Notes under the pieces: model-generated
The model's database searches: none
What the model saw: only the letters and a program-made list of their open reading frames with translations
What the model was told of the DNA's origin: nothing
NCBI RefSeq assembly: GCF_042685365.1
Contig: NZ_JBHUMY010000012.1
Location: 248,001 to 312,000 of the forward strand
Source of the DNA: Paenibacillus_AP thailandensis
GTDB lineage: Bacteria > Bacillota > Bacilli > Paenibacillales > Paenibacillaceae
Direction: 5' to 3'
Length of the DNA: 64,000 bases
Program-made: the position numbers and the translations under genes
In this document: piece after piece, positions 1 through 7,452 of the stretch
Position numbering within the stretch: position 1 is the stretch's first letter
Layout of the letters: each line of letters starts with the position of its first letter

Positions 1-226
1 GATTCCCGTATACCGCAAAAGCTCCGCACAAAATGCCTTGCAGCACGCTTTGCACGTTAAAGCCGAGGATCAGCGAAGCAAAAACGATCGCAACGGCCGT
101 CACCGCGTAAATAATCGACCAATCGGGCACGCGCGGCGTTTGCTTTAACGCATAGCCGATGACCCAACAAGCGACGACAACAATCATAAGACTTGGATCA
201 ATGAGCTGTTCAACTTTCTCCAACAT
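1..226 (-). CDS. phage holin family protein (Hol44-like), 3' end cut off by window edge
   Basis: The reading frame starts at an ATG at 226 behind an AGGAG site (235-240) and runs off the left edge, so only the first 75 residues are visible. It begins MLEKVEQLIDPSLMIVVV, continues with a conserved-looking stretch GYALKQTPRVPDW, and then a second hydrophobic segment. This pattern (two hydrophobic helices around a short loop) is that of the small Hol44 / Phage_holin_5_2 family of membrane proteins, which is common in Bacillus and Paenibacillus chromosomes outside prophages. No prophage genes are visible next to it. Function is inferred from the family only. Confidence 0.7.
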   Translation of the reverse strand, partial: MLEKVEQLIDPSLMIVVVACWVIGYALKQTPRVPDWSIIYAVTAVAIVFASLILGFNVQSVLQGILCGAFAVYGN

Positions 227-417
227 CAAACATCACTCCTTGTCCATCTCTTACCGTACCGGAAAGTATCGGCGAGAGCCCGCTTCGGTCATGCGCCCGG
301 CGATGCTTCTCTTTTCGATGCCGGCCATCGTGCCGAATGAATACGGGGCTTATTTATATGGTATGCGTTCATCCGGTCGCCATACGAGTGCTTTGTCCAA
401 TTTTTTTTGGGGCGAAG

Positions 418-753
418 CTACGCCTCCCCTTCCGGGGAGGCGGCTTCGATATCGCGAACGGCCAGCCATGCTCCGCCAAGCAGCAGGCGGCCGCGCAAGG
501 CGTCCACCCGTTCCACGACGCCCTCCGCCAACCGCTCCTCGTACGGATCGTAAAGGCGAAGGCGGATCGGCTTGCGATGCTCCATCGATTCGGCCACGAT
601 ATTCGAAATGCGTTCCCACTCGCTTTCGTCAAGCTCGATTCTCCGCCTGCGCCTCGACTCCCGTTCCCTTTCGTTAATGGCCGCCTTATGCTCGGGCAGC
701 ATCATCCGGCTCGATTCCCATAGGCCGTTGCCTTCAAGTTTTTTTCGCGTCAT
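418..753 (-). CDS. YolD-like protein, partner of Y-family polymerase
   Basis: This 111-aa protein starts MTRKKLEGNGLWESSRMMLP and carries an arginine-rich stretch (RRRRR, residues 35-39) followed by a DESEW motif and a beta-rich C-terminal half, matching the YolD-like family. Its ATG (751-753) overlaps the stop codon of the upstream polymerase in an ATGA arrangement, so the two are translationally coupled. In Bacillus the YolD-like genes (for example yqjX) sit directly behind the UvrX/YqjW polymerases and share their DNA-damage control. The exact biochemical role of YolD proteins is not settled; co-function with the polymerase is inferred from coupling. Confidence 0.85.
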   Translation of the reverse strand: MTRKKLEGNGLWESSRMMLPEHKAAINERERESRRRRRIELDESEWERISNIVAESMEHRKPIRLRLYDPYEERLAEGVVERVDALRGRLLLGGAWLAVRDIEAASPEGEA

Positions 754-2021
754 TTGTAATGGCCTCCTATCTTCGCCGAGCGGTCGAGCGCTTGGCCGGC
801 CGCCGTCTTGGACACGGCTCTGATCAGAACGGAGTTCCCGTATTTGCGCTTCAAAGCGTCGACCGCCTTCTCCAGCGCCATCGACTTCTCCCGGTCCATA
901 TCGAACAGCGACAGCTGGTATTCGGCGTCGGACGTCAGCTGCGACAGGCTTACGCCGACTCTGCGGATCGGCAGGCCGTCCCAATGCCGTTCGAGCAGCT
1001 TGCAAGCCCAGCGGTAAACGTGGTTCGTTATGTTGGACGGATCGTCCATTTTCATCTGGCGGTTGAAGCCCGTCGGCCGGTCGTAATCGGCGCCCATGCA
1101 GCCCACCGTTACGACATGCCCCATAAACCCAAGCTCCCGGCAGCGCTGGCACACCAGCTCCGTCAACTCCAGCAGCACGACTTTAATCTCCTCCAGCTTC
1201 CCGTAATCGCGGGGCAGCGTCATCATATGGCCGACCGATTTCGGATCGACCCGATGGGTCCCCGGCGCGACCGGGCTGTCGTCGATGCCGCGGGCAATCC
1301 GCCAATACAGCTCCGCCTGAATGTCGGAGTTTTTCCCGAACTTCCGGCGCATCATCTGCTTCAGCTTCGCAAGCGGCGTCTCCGCCACGCTGCCGATCGT
1401 CGGCATGCCCATCGCGTGAAAATGCCGGGTCATCCGGCTGCCGGACATAAACATATGGCTGACCGGAAGCTTCCACAACGTCTCGGCCAGATTGTCCTTC
1501 GATAACATATAAAGGCCGCCGTCGCTTTTTTTGGCGTAGTTGTCGCATGCCATCTTGGCCAAAATTTTGTTCTCGCCGATGCCGAACCGCGCGTAGACGC
1601 CCGTCTCCTCCTGAATGCGGCGCTGAATGATCCGCGCCAGCTCCTCCGGACCGCCGTACAGATGAAGCGATCCGGTCACGTCCAGAAATTGCTCGTCGAT
1701 GCTGTAGGGCTCCACCAGATCGGTATAGCTCAAATAAATGTCCGTAATCTGCATGGACACGTCGATATATTTTTGCATCCGCGGTTTGATCACGACGAGC
1801 TCGGGGCACTTGGCCAGCGCCTCGCCGAGCCTCTCGGCGGTCGTAATGCCGCGGGCTTTCGCTATGGGGCAGGCGGCCAGCACGATGCCGGACCGGCGTT
1901 CCGGGTCGCCCGCGACGACGACGGGTTTATCCCGATATTCGGGATGCTCCGCTTTCTCCACCGATGCATAAAACGATTGACAATCCGCGAGCATAATGAC
2001 ATTGGCGTTATTAGCCGGCAT
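750..2021 (-). CDS. Y-family DNA polymerase, UvrX/YqjW type
   Basis: The 423-aa protein is a translesion DNA polymerase of the UvrX/YqjW (PolY2) subgroup rather than classical DinB. Visible signatures are the first metal aspartate in MLADCQSFYASVE near residue 12, the catalytic SIDEQFLDV motif near residues 108-116, the fingers motif GIGENKILAKMA, and a C-terminal little-finger region ending in LSLFD followed by a basic tail. Length fits the family. It is first in a two-gene operon with the YolD-like gene and lies behind two LexA-type boxes at 2169-2208, which implies DNA-damage induction. It would bypass lesions at stalled forks, with a mutagenic outcome. Confidence 0.92.
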   Translation of the reverse strand: MPANNANVIMLADCQSFYASVEKAEHPEYRDKPVVVAGDPERRSGIVLAACPIAKARGITTAERLGEALAKCPELVVIKPRMQKYIDVSMQITDIYLSYTDLVEPYSIDEQFLDVTGSLHLYGGPEELARIIQRRIQEETGVYARFGIGENKILAKMACDNYAKKSDGGLYMLSKDNLAETLWKLPVSHMFMSGSRMTRHFHAMGMPTIGSVAETPLAKLKQMMRRKFGKNSDIQAELYWRIARGIDDSPVAPGTHRVDPKSVGHMMTLPRDYGKLEEIKVVLLELTELVCQRCRELGFMGHVVTVGCMGADYDRPTGFNRQMKMDDPSNITNHVYRWACKLLERHWDGLPIRRVGVSLSQLTSDAEYQLSLFDMDREKSMALEKAVDALKRKYGNSVLIRAVSKTAAGQALDRSAKIGGHYK

Positions 2022-2168
2022 AGCCGCTCACCAGCTTCGCGGTCCAAACGGAATTCGCCGCGGCGGCGGCATAATCGATCCGCTTTATGAACATCACAGG
2101 GTCCCTCCGCAAGCTTCTTACGGCTCCGCGTCCTTCTCCAAGACGGGCCGTTTTGCAATATTCGAACA

Positions 2169-2208
2169 GAACTTATGTTCGCTATTATTATATGCCGAAC
2201 AAGCGTTC
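2169..2208 (-). promoter_or_regulatory. tandem LexA (SOS) boxes and -10 element
   Basis: Two copies of the Gram-positive SOS box GAAC-N4-GTTC occur at 2169-2180 (GAACTTATGTTC) and 2197-2208 (GAACAAGCGTTC), 28 bp apart centre to centre. A minus-strand TATAAT (2187-2192) lies between them, so LexA bound to either box would block the promoter. The downstream operon is the error-prone polymerase and YolD pair, consistent with SOS control. No good -35 is visible at the expected distance, and the leader to the polymerase start is about 150 nt. Confidence 0.85.
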
Positions 2209-2322
2209 TTATTCCACAGGATTTTTCTGCCTGCCGCTTTTTGGGCGGAGGCGAGGCTGCCGGACGGCGGAATCCGTTATAATGGTAATGACAGGAACAA
2301 AAAGCAAGGAAGGAGCCTGCAC

Positions 2323-2541
2323 ATGAATATCGCGAAATATTTGATTATCGCGGGGGCGGCGTTAACAGTTATCGGCGTGCTGTGGGCCGTTATCGGCAAA
2401 TATATCCCGCTCGGGCGGCTGCCGGGAGATATTGCCGTCGAGAAGGGCAATGTGAAATTTTATTTTCCGATCGTCACCTGCATCGTCATCAGCGTCGTCC
2501 TATCCCTTATCGGCTACATCGTTAGGTGGTTTTCCAAATAA
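2323..2541 (+). CDS. DUF2905 family small membrane protein
   Basis: This 72-aa protein begins MNIAKYLIIAGAALTVIG behind a strong AAGGAAGGAG site at 2305-2314. It has two transmembrane helices separated by the conserved loop LGRLPGDIAVEKGN and ends IGYIVRWFSK. This loop and architecture are diagnostic of the DUF2905 family of short bacterial membrane proteins. A longer in-frame extension upstream exists, but the ribosome site fixes the start at 2323. Function is unknown. It stands alone, between the divergent SOS operon and the convergent YhgE-type gene. Confidence 0.85.
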   Translation: MNIAKYLIIAGAALTVIGVLWAVIGKYIPLGRLPGDIAVEKGNVKFYFPIVTCIVISVVLSLIGYIVRWFSK

Positions 2542-2544
2542 AAC

Positions 2545-2592
2545 GGCAGCCTGCCCGGGCGAATGGCTCGCTTAGGCTGGCTGCCTCTTGAC
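2545..2592. terminator. possible bidirectional hairpin between convergent genes
   Basis: GGCAGCC just after the DUF2905 stop can pair with GGCTGCC about 35 nt further on, in the gap between two convergent genes. There is no long T run, so termination activity is only possible. Confidence 0.3.
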
Positions 2593-2601
2593 GTAACGTT
2601 G

Positions 2602-3900
2602 TTACGATTGAACGGGTGCGGCCGCGTTGCCGGCCTGCTGCGGTGCGGCCGTGCTGCCGACCGTGCTGCCGGCCGCTGGACGGCCGGGCCGTTCATCCTC
2701 CGCCAGCTCGATCCGGTACGTATGGAAGTAACGGATGGCGCAGACGGCGAAGAAAAAAACGAGGTAAGAAACAATAACGATAAGCGAAAGGCCAAGCCCC
2801 GCTTCCATATTGCCGTTGTAATACAAAAGCGAGCGCAGCCCGTCCACCAAATAGCGGGTAGGAATAAAGTTGCTCACGAACCGGTGGAAGTCCGGTAAGC
2901 TCGTAATCGCAAAGGCTCCGCCGCTTGTAAAGATGCCGAGAATGTTGATCGGGAACATGAGAAGCATCGCCCATCGGCCGAAAACAAGAGAAACCGTCTT
3001 GAACAGGAACAGCATCGTCCAGGACGAAAGCAGCGTAAATCCGAATATTTTCCATACGTTCGCGGAATGGGAGGCGCCAAATATTCCAAAGACGAAAATT
3101 TGCGCCAGCAACGCAATGCCGAAACCTAAAACGAGGCTTAAAACGAATTCGGCAAGCATAACGGCCGAATGCGTCAGCTTGACGCCCTTTTCCCGCATCC
3201 GTTCACTTATTTTGGACGTATAGCCTTGAATCATCTGCGTGCCCATCAGGCCGCCGATCGAGCAGATCATAACGAGTATAAACGGCGTCATCCCTTTGTT
3301 TACGTTAGACGGCAAGCCCAATGCGTTTGCGGTTGTTGCCGCAACCGGCTTCTCGAGCAGCGCTGCGGCTTCCGGAGAAAGCCGGGCTCCGCTTGCGGAC
3401 AAGCTTCCCGTCATCTGCTCCACGATCGCGGCAGACAACGCATCCGCCGTCTGCTGCAGCACGCTTGTCGCGGCTGAAGTCGGAATTTGCCCTGCTCCTT
3501 CGTTGATCAAAATTTCAACATGAGCGGGCTCCGCATCCGACTGTCCGGACTGGAGCGCTTGTTGAACCTTTGCGATTGAGCCGGAGAAGTCCTCGGGGAT
3601 GACGATGGCGCCATACGCCTTGTTCTCCTTCAAGTAATCGACAGCCTTCTGTTTGCTCGGCTTCTCCGTCCATTCGAACGATTGATCTCCGCTGCTTGTC
3701 GGCAATTGATCCATAAACGCCCGGCCTGCCGCGGATTGCGCAAAATGCTCGTCCTCATTGACGACGACAAGCGGAAAATCGGTCAGGCGCTGAGCCGCTC
3801 CGTTAAATACAGGCAAATAAACGCAAATCATGGACATCATAAGAAGCGCGATTGCCCAAACGGGAAACCACGCGATTTTCACTTTTAATAACCTCTTCAT
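2602..3900 (-). CDS. YhgE/Pip-type (DUF3533) ABC-2-like membrane protein
   Basis: The 432-aa protein has one N-terminal transmembrane helix (residues 10-30), a large extracytoplasmic domain with the family-typical start of that domain (FPLVVVNEDEH, near residues 42-52), then about five helices in residues 205-395 and a low-complexity Gly/Ala/Pro tail. This layout belongs to the YhgE/Pip and DUF3533 group of ABC-2-like permeases, which includes phage-infection-protein relatives and putative drug exporters. It lies 20 nt downstream of a MarR regulator and is presumably cotranscribed with it. Substrate is unknown; export of a toxic compound or lipid is the usual inference. Confidence 0.75.
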   Translation of the reverse strand: MKRLLKVKIAWFPVWAIALLMMSMICVYLPVFNGAAQRLTDFPLVVVNEDEHFAQSAAGRAFMDQLPTSSGDQSFEWTEKPSKQKAVDYLKENKAYGAIVIPEDFSGSIAKVQQALQSGQSDAEPAHVEILINEGAGQIPTSAATSVLQQTADALSAAIVEQMTGSLSASGARLSPEAAALLEKPVAATTANALGLPSNVNKGMTPFILVMICSIGGLMGTQMIQGYTSKISERMREKGVKLTHSAVMLAEFVLSLVLGFGIALLAQIFVFGIFGASHSANVWKIFGFTLLSSWTMLFLFKTVSLVFGRWAMLLMFPINILGIFTSGGAFAITSLPDFHRFVSNFIPTRYLVDGLRSLLYYNGNMEAGLGLSLIVIVSYLVFFFAVCAIRYFHTYRIELAEDERPGRPAAGSTVGSTAAPQQAGNAAAPVQS

Positions 3901-3920
3901 ATGATCAAACTCCCAAATGC

Positions 3921-4379
3921 TTATGTTTCGTCGCGACGATCCGAAAATATAAATTTATTTTTCATCAGCCGCAATATCAAATATAAAATATCTTTGTCGT
4001 CGGCGCTCAATTGCTCGAATTGGCGCGCCAGCAGCGCGTCGTCCTCGGGAATCGGAATAAGCTCTTCGCCGGCTTCCGTCAGACGGATATAGTGGCTCCG
4101 CCGGTCCTCCGGATTCGACATCCGCTCGACCAATCCCCGCTTCTCGAGCGAATCCACCAAATAAGTGATGGAGGCGGCCTTCAAGTTTAGCTTGGCCGCG
4201 AGCTGGCTGGAGGAGCTATGCCGGTTCTCCTTGACGAACGCCAGGATGGAATATTGGTTCAGCGACAGCTCATGGCGTCTTAAATGGTCGCCGATCGATT
4301 TTAGTCTAGGGGCCGCCAATTGCTTCGAGATTTCCTTGAAAGACTGAATAAGTGTATCAACCGAAATTTGTTCGTCCAT
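3921..4379 (-). CDS. MarR family transcriptional regulator
   Basis: The 152-aa protein has the winged-helix MarR layout: an N-terminal dimerisation helix, the HTH region SSSQLAAKLNLKAASITYLVDSLEKRGLV (residues about 54-82), and the wing sequence RMSNPEDRRSHYIRLTEAG. It precedes the YhgE-type membrane gene by 20 nt and most likely represses that operon, itself included, releasing on binding a ligand. A promoter with an inverted repeat in its spacer lies just upstream (4407-4435). Confidence 0.9.
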   Translation of the reverse strand: MDEQISVDTLIQSFKEISKQLAAPRLKSIGDHLRRHELSLNQYSILAFVKENRHSSSSQLAAKLNLKAASITYLVDSLEKRGLVERMSNPEDRRSHYIRLTEAGEELIPIPEDDALLARQFEQLSADDKDILYLILRLMKNKFIFSDRRDET

Positions 4380-4406
4380 CGTTTCACCCGCTTAATAATA
4401 TACTCT

Positions 4407-4435
4407 ATGATAATTAAAAACTTCTAAGTTGTAAA
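4407..4435 (-). promoter_or_regulatory. marR promoter with inverted repeat in the spacer
   Basis: On the minus strand TTTACA (4430-4435) and TATCAT (4407-4412) are separated by exactly 17 nt. The spacer carries the inverted repeat AACTT-ct-AAGTT (4419-4430), which reaches into the -35 box. That is the expected position of a MarR operator for autorepression. This is inference from spacing and symmetry. Confidence 0.6.
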
Positions 4436-4631
4436 CCATTATTCGTTTAATAAATCATGGAAAAACCGCAATAAACTTAGATTGTTCTAATATTATATGA
4501 ATTAAATTAACCGTTTTCATCGAGGTTTATTCCCCCGTCAACCTTCGATGCCCGGCAATTGTCCGCGAAGGTCAAATACAAATGGTCAAATGCACAGGGA
4601 ACAAACACCCAAGCTATTCCGAAGCGCAGCG

Positions 4632-4640
4632 CATAAGGTA
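4632..4640 (+). promoter_or_regulatory. sigma-K-like -10 element (CATAnnnTA) before yjcZ paralogue 1
   Basis: CATAAGGTA matches the sigma-K -10 pattern CATAnnnTA and lies 35 nt before the ATG. The equivalent element CATATGGTA occurs at the same distance before the second YjcZ gene, while most of the surrounding sequence has diverged. No clear -35 is visible, so a late mother-cell promoter is only suggested. Confidence 0.4.
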
Positions 4641-4674
4641 AAGGGTACTCCAAATACAAGGAGGTGCAGTGAAG

Positions 4675-4827
4675 ATGTCCGGATACGGTTATGGTGGCGG
4701 TTATGGAAGCTTCGGATTTATATTGGTCCTTTTCATTCTGTTGGTAATCATTATATGTGGCTGCGGTTTTTTCGGCGGCCATAAAGGCGACTACGGCTAT
4801 AAAGGCGATTACGGCAAAGGCTGCTAA
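4675..4827 (+). CDS. YjcZ family small sporulation protein, paralogue 1
   Basis: This 50-aa protein reads MSGYGYGGGYGSFGFILVLF and then one hydrophobic helix, ICGCG, and a Gly/Tyr/Lys tail repeating KGDYG. This is the YjcZ family pattern: a Gly/Tyr-rich N-terminus, a single FILVLFILLVII helix, then CGCG. A perfect GGAGG site is placed 10 nt before the ATG. YjcZ proteins are small, sporulation-associated and probably membrane or coat located; molecular function is unknown. A paralogue lies at 6231, and a terminator follows at 4884. Confidence 0.85.
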   Translation: MSGYGYGGGYGSFGFILVLFILLVIIICGCGFFGGHKGDYGYKGDYGKGC

Positions 4828-4883
4828 TAACTGAATCTCGCCATAATACCGCCTGTACTCTTCTCTCGAAATATAAACGACGG

Positions 4884-4914
4884 CAGACCCGGATTCCCCG
4901 GGTCTGTTTTTTTT
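4884..4914 (+). terminator. intrinsic terminator after yjcZ paralogue 1
   Basis: CAGACCCGG-attc-CCGGGTCTG forms a nine-pair stem followed by a run of eight T. Confidence 0.85.
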
Positions 4915-4993
4915 GCGATAGGCTCCTCTTACAACTACCGGGCGCTTGCTGCATATGATGGGAGCAAACCTATTCATGCAGGGAGCTGATCAT

Positions 4994-6022
4994 TTGTACC
5001 ATCCAGATTATGACGAGCGCGGAGAAATTGGCCCCAAAAAACCGACAAGCCAAATGCAAGCGCAAGCCCAGCAGGCGCCGTCGAAAATAACGCCGTCGGC
5101 CGCTAGTCCAAAGTCATTCAGCCAGGCACAGGGAAGTCCGGCGCAAATTCTTCCTTCCAAACCGGCAACTCAAGCGCAAGCGGCCCAAACGCCGATCATC
5201 AACCTACAGACGAGCCCGAATTTGCAGGTAAGCCAAACGCAAGCAAGCCCGGGGCAAATTTTGCCGAGCTACACTGCCCCTAACCAGCAGGTAAGCCAGG
5301 CGCAGGCGGCCCCGGCCCAAATTTTGCCGAGCTACACCTCTCCCAACCAGCAGATGATCCAGGCGCAGGCGGCCCCGGCCCAGATTTTGCCGAGCTACAC
5401 CTCTCCCAACCAGCAGATGATCCAAGCGCAGGCGGCTCCGGCTCAAATTTTGCCGAGCTACACCGGTCCCAACCAGCAGATGATCCAGGCGCAGGCGGCT
5501 CCGGCTCAAATTTTGCCGAGTTACACCGACTCCAACCAGCAGTTCAGTCAGGCATTGGAAAAAAGCGCGGCGCAAATTTTATCCGCTTTAGCCGGCCCCA
5601 ATCAGCAAATTAGCCCGCTTCAGACCGTTCCGGCCCAACTTTTGCCCGTGCACGCAGGGCCGTACATCCAGGCGGCTCCGGCGGAAATATACCATGTCCA
5701 GGCAGCTCCGGTCCATGCCGGCCTGGGGCCGAATAAACCGTATAGCCCGGCCTTTACGGGCATGAAAGGGGAAGTAAGCCCCGCCTCGGCCGGTCCGACC
5801 CCGGTGCAGCTCGTATCGAACGTCGAACCTTATTTGGTGGACACGTTAAAAAGCCTGATCGGCTGCTGCGTTCTGGTGCAAACGACATGGGGCCCTCTCG
5901 AGGGCATCCTGATTGAAGTAAGGCCCGACCATATCGTGCTCGAGCTGCCTCTTCACAACGCTTATATACGAATCGCCGAAATCGTATGGGTCATGCCGAA
6001 GAAAGAGAAATGTTTCAAGTAA
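4994..6022 (+). CDS. repeat-rich DUF2642 (YuzF-like) protein, probable spore surface protein
   Basis: The frame is open from an ATG at 4946, but the only good ribosome site (GGGAG at 4981-4985) points to a TTG at 4994, giving a 342-aa protein starting MYHPDYDERGEIGPKKP. Residues about 80-185 are near-perfect 21-aa repeats of the type QAQAAPAQILPSYTSPNQQM (five clear copies, with degenerate ones on either side). Residues 277-335 form a DUF2642 domain, with the core SLIGCCVLVQTTWGPLEG and the end RPDHIVLEL...IRIAEIVWVMP. DUF2642 proteins are found in spore formers and linked to the coat. The gene sits between two YjcZ sporulation genes. The Pro/Gln/Ala repeat region is probably an extended stalk. 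Confidence 0.75.
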   Translation: MYHPDYDERGEIGPKKPTSQMQAQAQQAPSKITPSAASPKSFSQAQGSPAQILPSKPATQAQAAQTPIINLQTSPNLQVSQTQASPGQILPSYTAPNQQVSQAQAAPAQILPSYTSPNQQMIQAQAAPAQILPSYTSPNQQMIQAQAAPAQILPSYTGPNQQMIQAQAAPAQILPSYTDSNQQFSQALEKSAAQILSALAGPNQQISPLQTVPAQLLPVHAGPYIQAAPAEIYHVQAAPVHAGLGPNKPYSPAFTGMKGEVSPASAGPTPVQLVSNVEPYLVDTLKSLIGCCVLVQTTWGPLEGILIEVRPDHIVLELPLHNAYIRIAEIVWVMPKKEKCFK

Positions 6023-6052
6023 CCGATTCGAAATCTTAGTTAGTCGTAAAAA

Positions 6053-6100
6053 GAAGCGCCCCCGCCTCTTTAACAGAGGCTTGGGGGCGCTTCTTCGTTT
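6053..6100 (+). terminator. strong intrinsic terminator after the DUF2642 gene
   Basis: AAGAAGCGCCCCCGCCTC pairs with the arm ending in GGGGGCGCTTCTT across a short loop. The T tract is weak, but the stem is very long. Confidence 0.75.
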
Positions 6101-6188
6101 CGTCCGCACGTTTAGCCACCCGAAGTAGGCGGCTGGAAATGGTCATTTGTCTCTCCGGCACATACCCAAGCCACGGAGCTCGGCCATG

Positions 6189-6197
6189 CATATGGTA
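6189..6197 (+). promoter_or_regulatory. sigma-K-like -10 element before yjcZ paralogue 2
   Basis: CATATGGTA fits CATAnnnTA and lies 34 nt before the chosen ATG, the same place as the equivalent element of paralogue 1. Conservation between the two copies is the main support. Confidence 0.4.
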
Positions 6198-6230
6198 TAG
6201 AGTACTCCACGACAAGGAGGTGCAATGAGA

Positions 6231-6344
6231 ATGTCAGGTTTCGGTTATGGCGGACACGCATTTGGGTTCATTTTAGTCCTCTTCATCCTGCTGGTCATTA
6301 TTGTATGTGGCTGCGGCTGGGGCGGCTACGGTAAAGGATACTGA
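6231..6344 (+). CDS. YjcZ family small sporulation protein, paralogue 2
   Basis: This 37-aa protein reads MSGFGYGGHAFGFILVLFIL and ends CGCGWGGYGKGY, the same plan as the copy at 4675 with a shorter tail. An ATG six bases earlier (6225) is in frame, but the GGAGG at 6216-6220 is too close to it; by analogy with paralogue 1, where the spacing is also 10 nt, the start is 6231. A Gly/Tyr-rich, single-helix, sporulation-associated protein of unknown mechanism. A terminator lies at 6400. Confidence 0.85.
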   Translation: MSGFGYGGHAFGFILVLFILLVIIVCGCGWGGYGKGY

Positions 6345-6399
6345 CAACCGGAACTCCATCTCTCCCTGTACCAGAATATACACCGCTATCGTACCTCCC

Positions 6400-6432
6400 C
6401 CAAAAAGGCCCGTTTAGGGCCTTTTTGGCGTT
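6400..6432 (+). terminator. intrinsic terminator after yjcZ paralogue 2
   Basis: CCAAAAAGGCCC-gttta-GGGCCTTTTTGG is a perfect 12-pair stem with U residues in its 3' arm. Confidence 0.75.
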
Positions 6433-6534
6433 ATTTGCACGCCGTGGCGCCGACGCATATAAACTCCGCGAATTAGAAAATATAACATTTGCGTAAAAAG
6501 CAGCCTACTCGACAACATGGAGGTAACGAGATCA

Positions 6535-6972
6535 ATGAGCTTAATCCCGTACGAACCGTTCCGTCATTTCGAGAACATTCGAAAGGAAATCGACCGGCTC
6601 ATGCCTAACGATTTCCATTCCTTTAACTTGCACCGCAATTGGGGAAGCTTGAACGTCGACGTGCACGAGACGGAAACCGAGGTCGTGGTCCACTGCGATA
6701 TTCCGGGGCTCGAGAAGAAGGAAGACGTAAGCATCGACATCGACAACAACGTCCTTTCCATCAGCGGCACCATGAACAGATCCCATGAAGTAAAAGAAGA
6801 AAATATGCACCGCCAGGAAAGATACGTCGGACGCTTCCATCGCTCGATCAGCCTGCCCGCTCCGGTTACGACCGAAGGCGTCAAAGCTTCGTACAAAAAC
6901 GGCGTGCTGGAAGTCCGCATGCCCAAAACGAGGCCCGGCGACAAAAAACGAATCGACATCGACTTCCACTGA
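6535..6972 (+). CDS. Hsp20/alpha-crystallin family small heat-shock protein
   Basis: The 145-aa protein begins MSLIPYEPFRHFENIRKEID and contains an alpha-crystallin domain from about residue 40 (LNVDVHETETEVVVHCDIPG) to the closing YKNGVLEVRMPK strand, where the GVLEV motif is family-typical. It is an ATP-independent holdase that keeps unfolding proteins soluble. An ATG at 6517 is also in frame, but it contains the GGAGG ribosome site (6519-6523) that serves the ATG at 6535, so the latter is preferred. It forms a single-gene unit followed by a terminator. Confidence 0.93.
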   Translation: MSLIPYEPFRHFENIRKEIDRLMPNDFHSFNLHRNWGSLNVDVHETETEVVVHCDIPGLEKKEDVSIDIDNNVLSISGTMNRSHEVKEENMHRQERYVGRFHRSISLPAPVTTEGVKASYKNGVLEVRMPKTRPGDKKRIDIDFH

Positions 6973-6981
6973 CCCGTCGTA

Positions 6982-7016
6982 AAGGGCCGGTCCGCAACAG
7001 GATCGGCCCTTTCCTA
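6982..7016 (+). terminator. intrinsic terminator after hsp20
   Basis: AAAGGGCCGGTCC pairs with GGATCGGCCCTTT across a GCAACA loop. Confidence 0.75.
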
Positions 7017-7087
7017 TGGAGGCCGGTTTGCCACCCACACGTAATCTATGAATCCGAATAAAGTGATTAATAGAGGAGGTGGATAAG

Positions 7088-7357
7088 ATGGCGAAATATT
7101 CCCGCAGCGGATCGTTTCATTTTCCTACTTCCGGGACGAAGCCGTTATTTGTAGTGCCGGTAGGAGTGAACGGAACGTTAGCCATTTCCAACAATAGCTG
7201 CAAACCTTTCGTATTGCTCTTGAACAATACGGTTACGATTACGGTAAGACCGTACGGTATAGCCCGAATCGGCAGCTTAAGCGGCGGCTTCCCTACGAAA
7301 GTCGCGATCAGAACGAAAGGACCAAGCCGAGGAGCTTACATCTTCCAGCAAAGCTGA
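7088..7357 (+). CDS. hypothetical protein, 89 aa, beta-rich
   Basis: The protein starts MAKYSRSGSFHFPTSGTKPL after a strong GAGGAGG site; a GTG nine bases earlier overlaps that site and is unlikely. It has no signal peptide or membrane helix, one Cys, many Ser/Thr/Gly/Asn, and alternating hydrophobic stretches (LFVVPVGV, FVLLLNNTVTITV), suggesting a small beta-sheet protein. It ends GPSRGAYIFQQS. I do not recognise a family. It lies next to spore and stress small genes and converges on the Ycf46-like operon. Confidence 0.65.
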   Translation: MAKYSRSGSFHFPTSGTKPLFVVPVGVNGTLAISNNSCKPFVLLLNNTVTITVRPYGIARIGSLSGGFPTKVAIRTKGPSRGAYIFQQS

Positions 7358-7452
7358 GCCGAGTCGGCCGAAGCGATGACCGGTTACGTTTGGCCTCTAC
7401 CGTCGGGAGCGCGTGTTGCCGGAAATGTGGATAGGCCTTCAACAAGGGTAAT

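Noticed and set aside
1..2323. Prophage remnant suggested by a holin-like gene and the UvrX-type polymerase
   Set aside because: Hol44-type genes and YqjW-type polymerases are also chromosomal; no integrase, capsid, portal or attachment sites were seen.
5204..5575. 123-aa minus-strand repeat ORF
   Set aside because: Mirror image of the 21-aa repeats in the DUF2642 gene; Leu/Arg-rich with no start signal.
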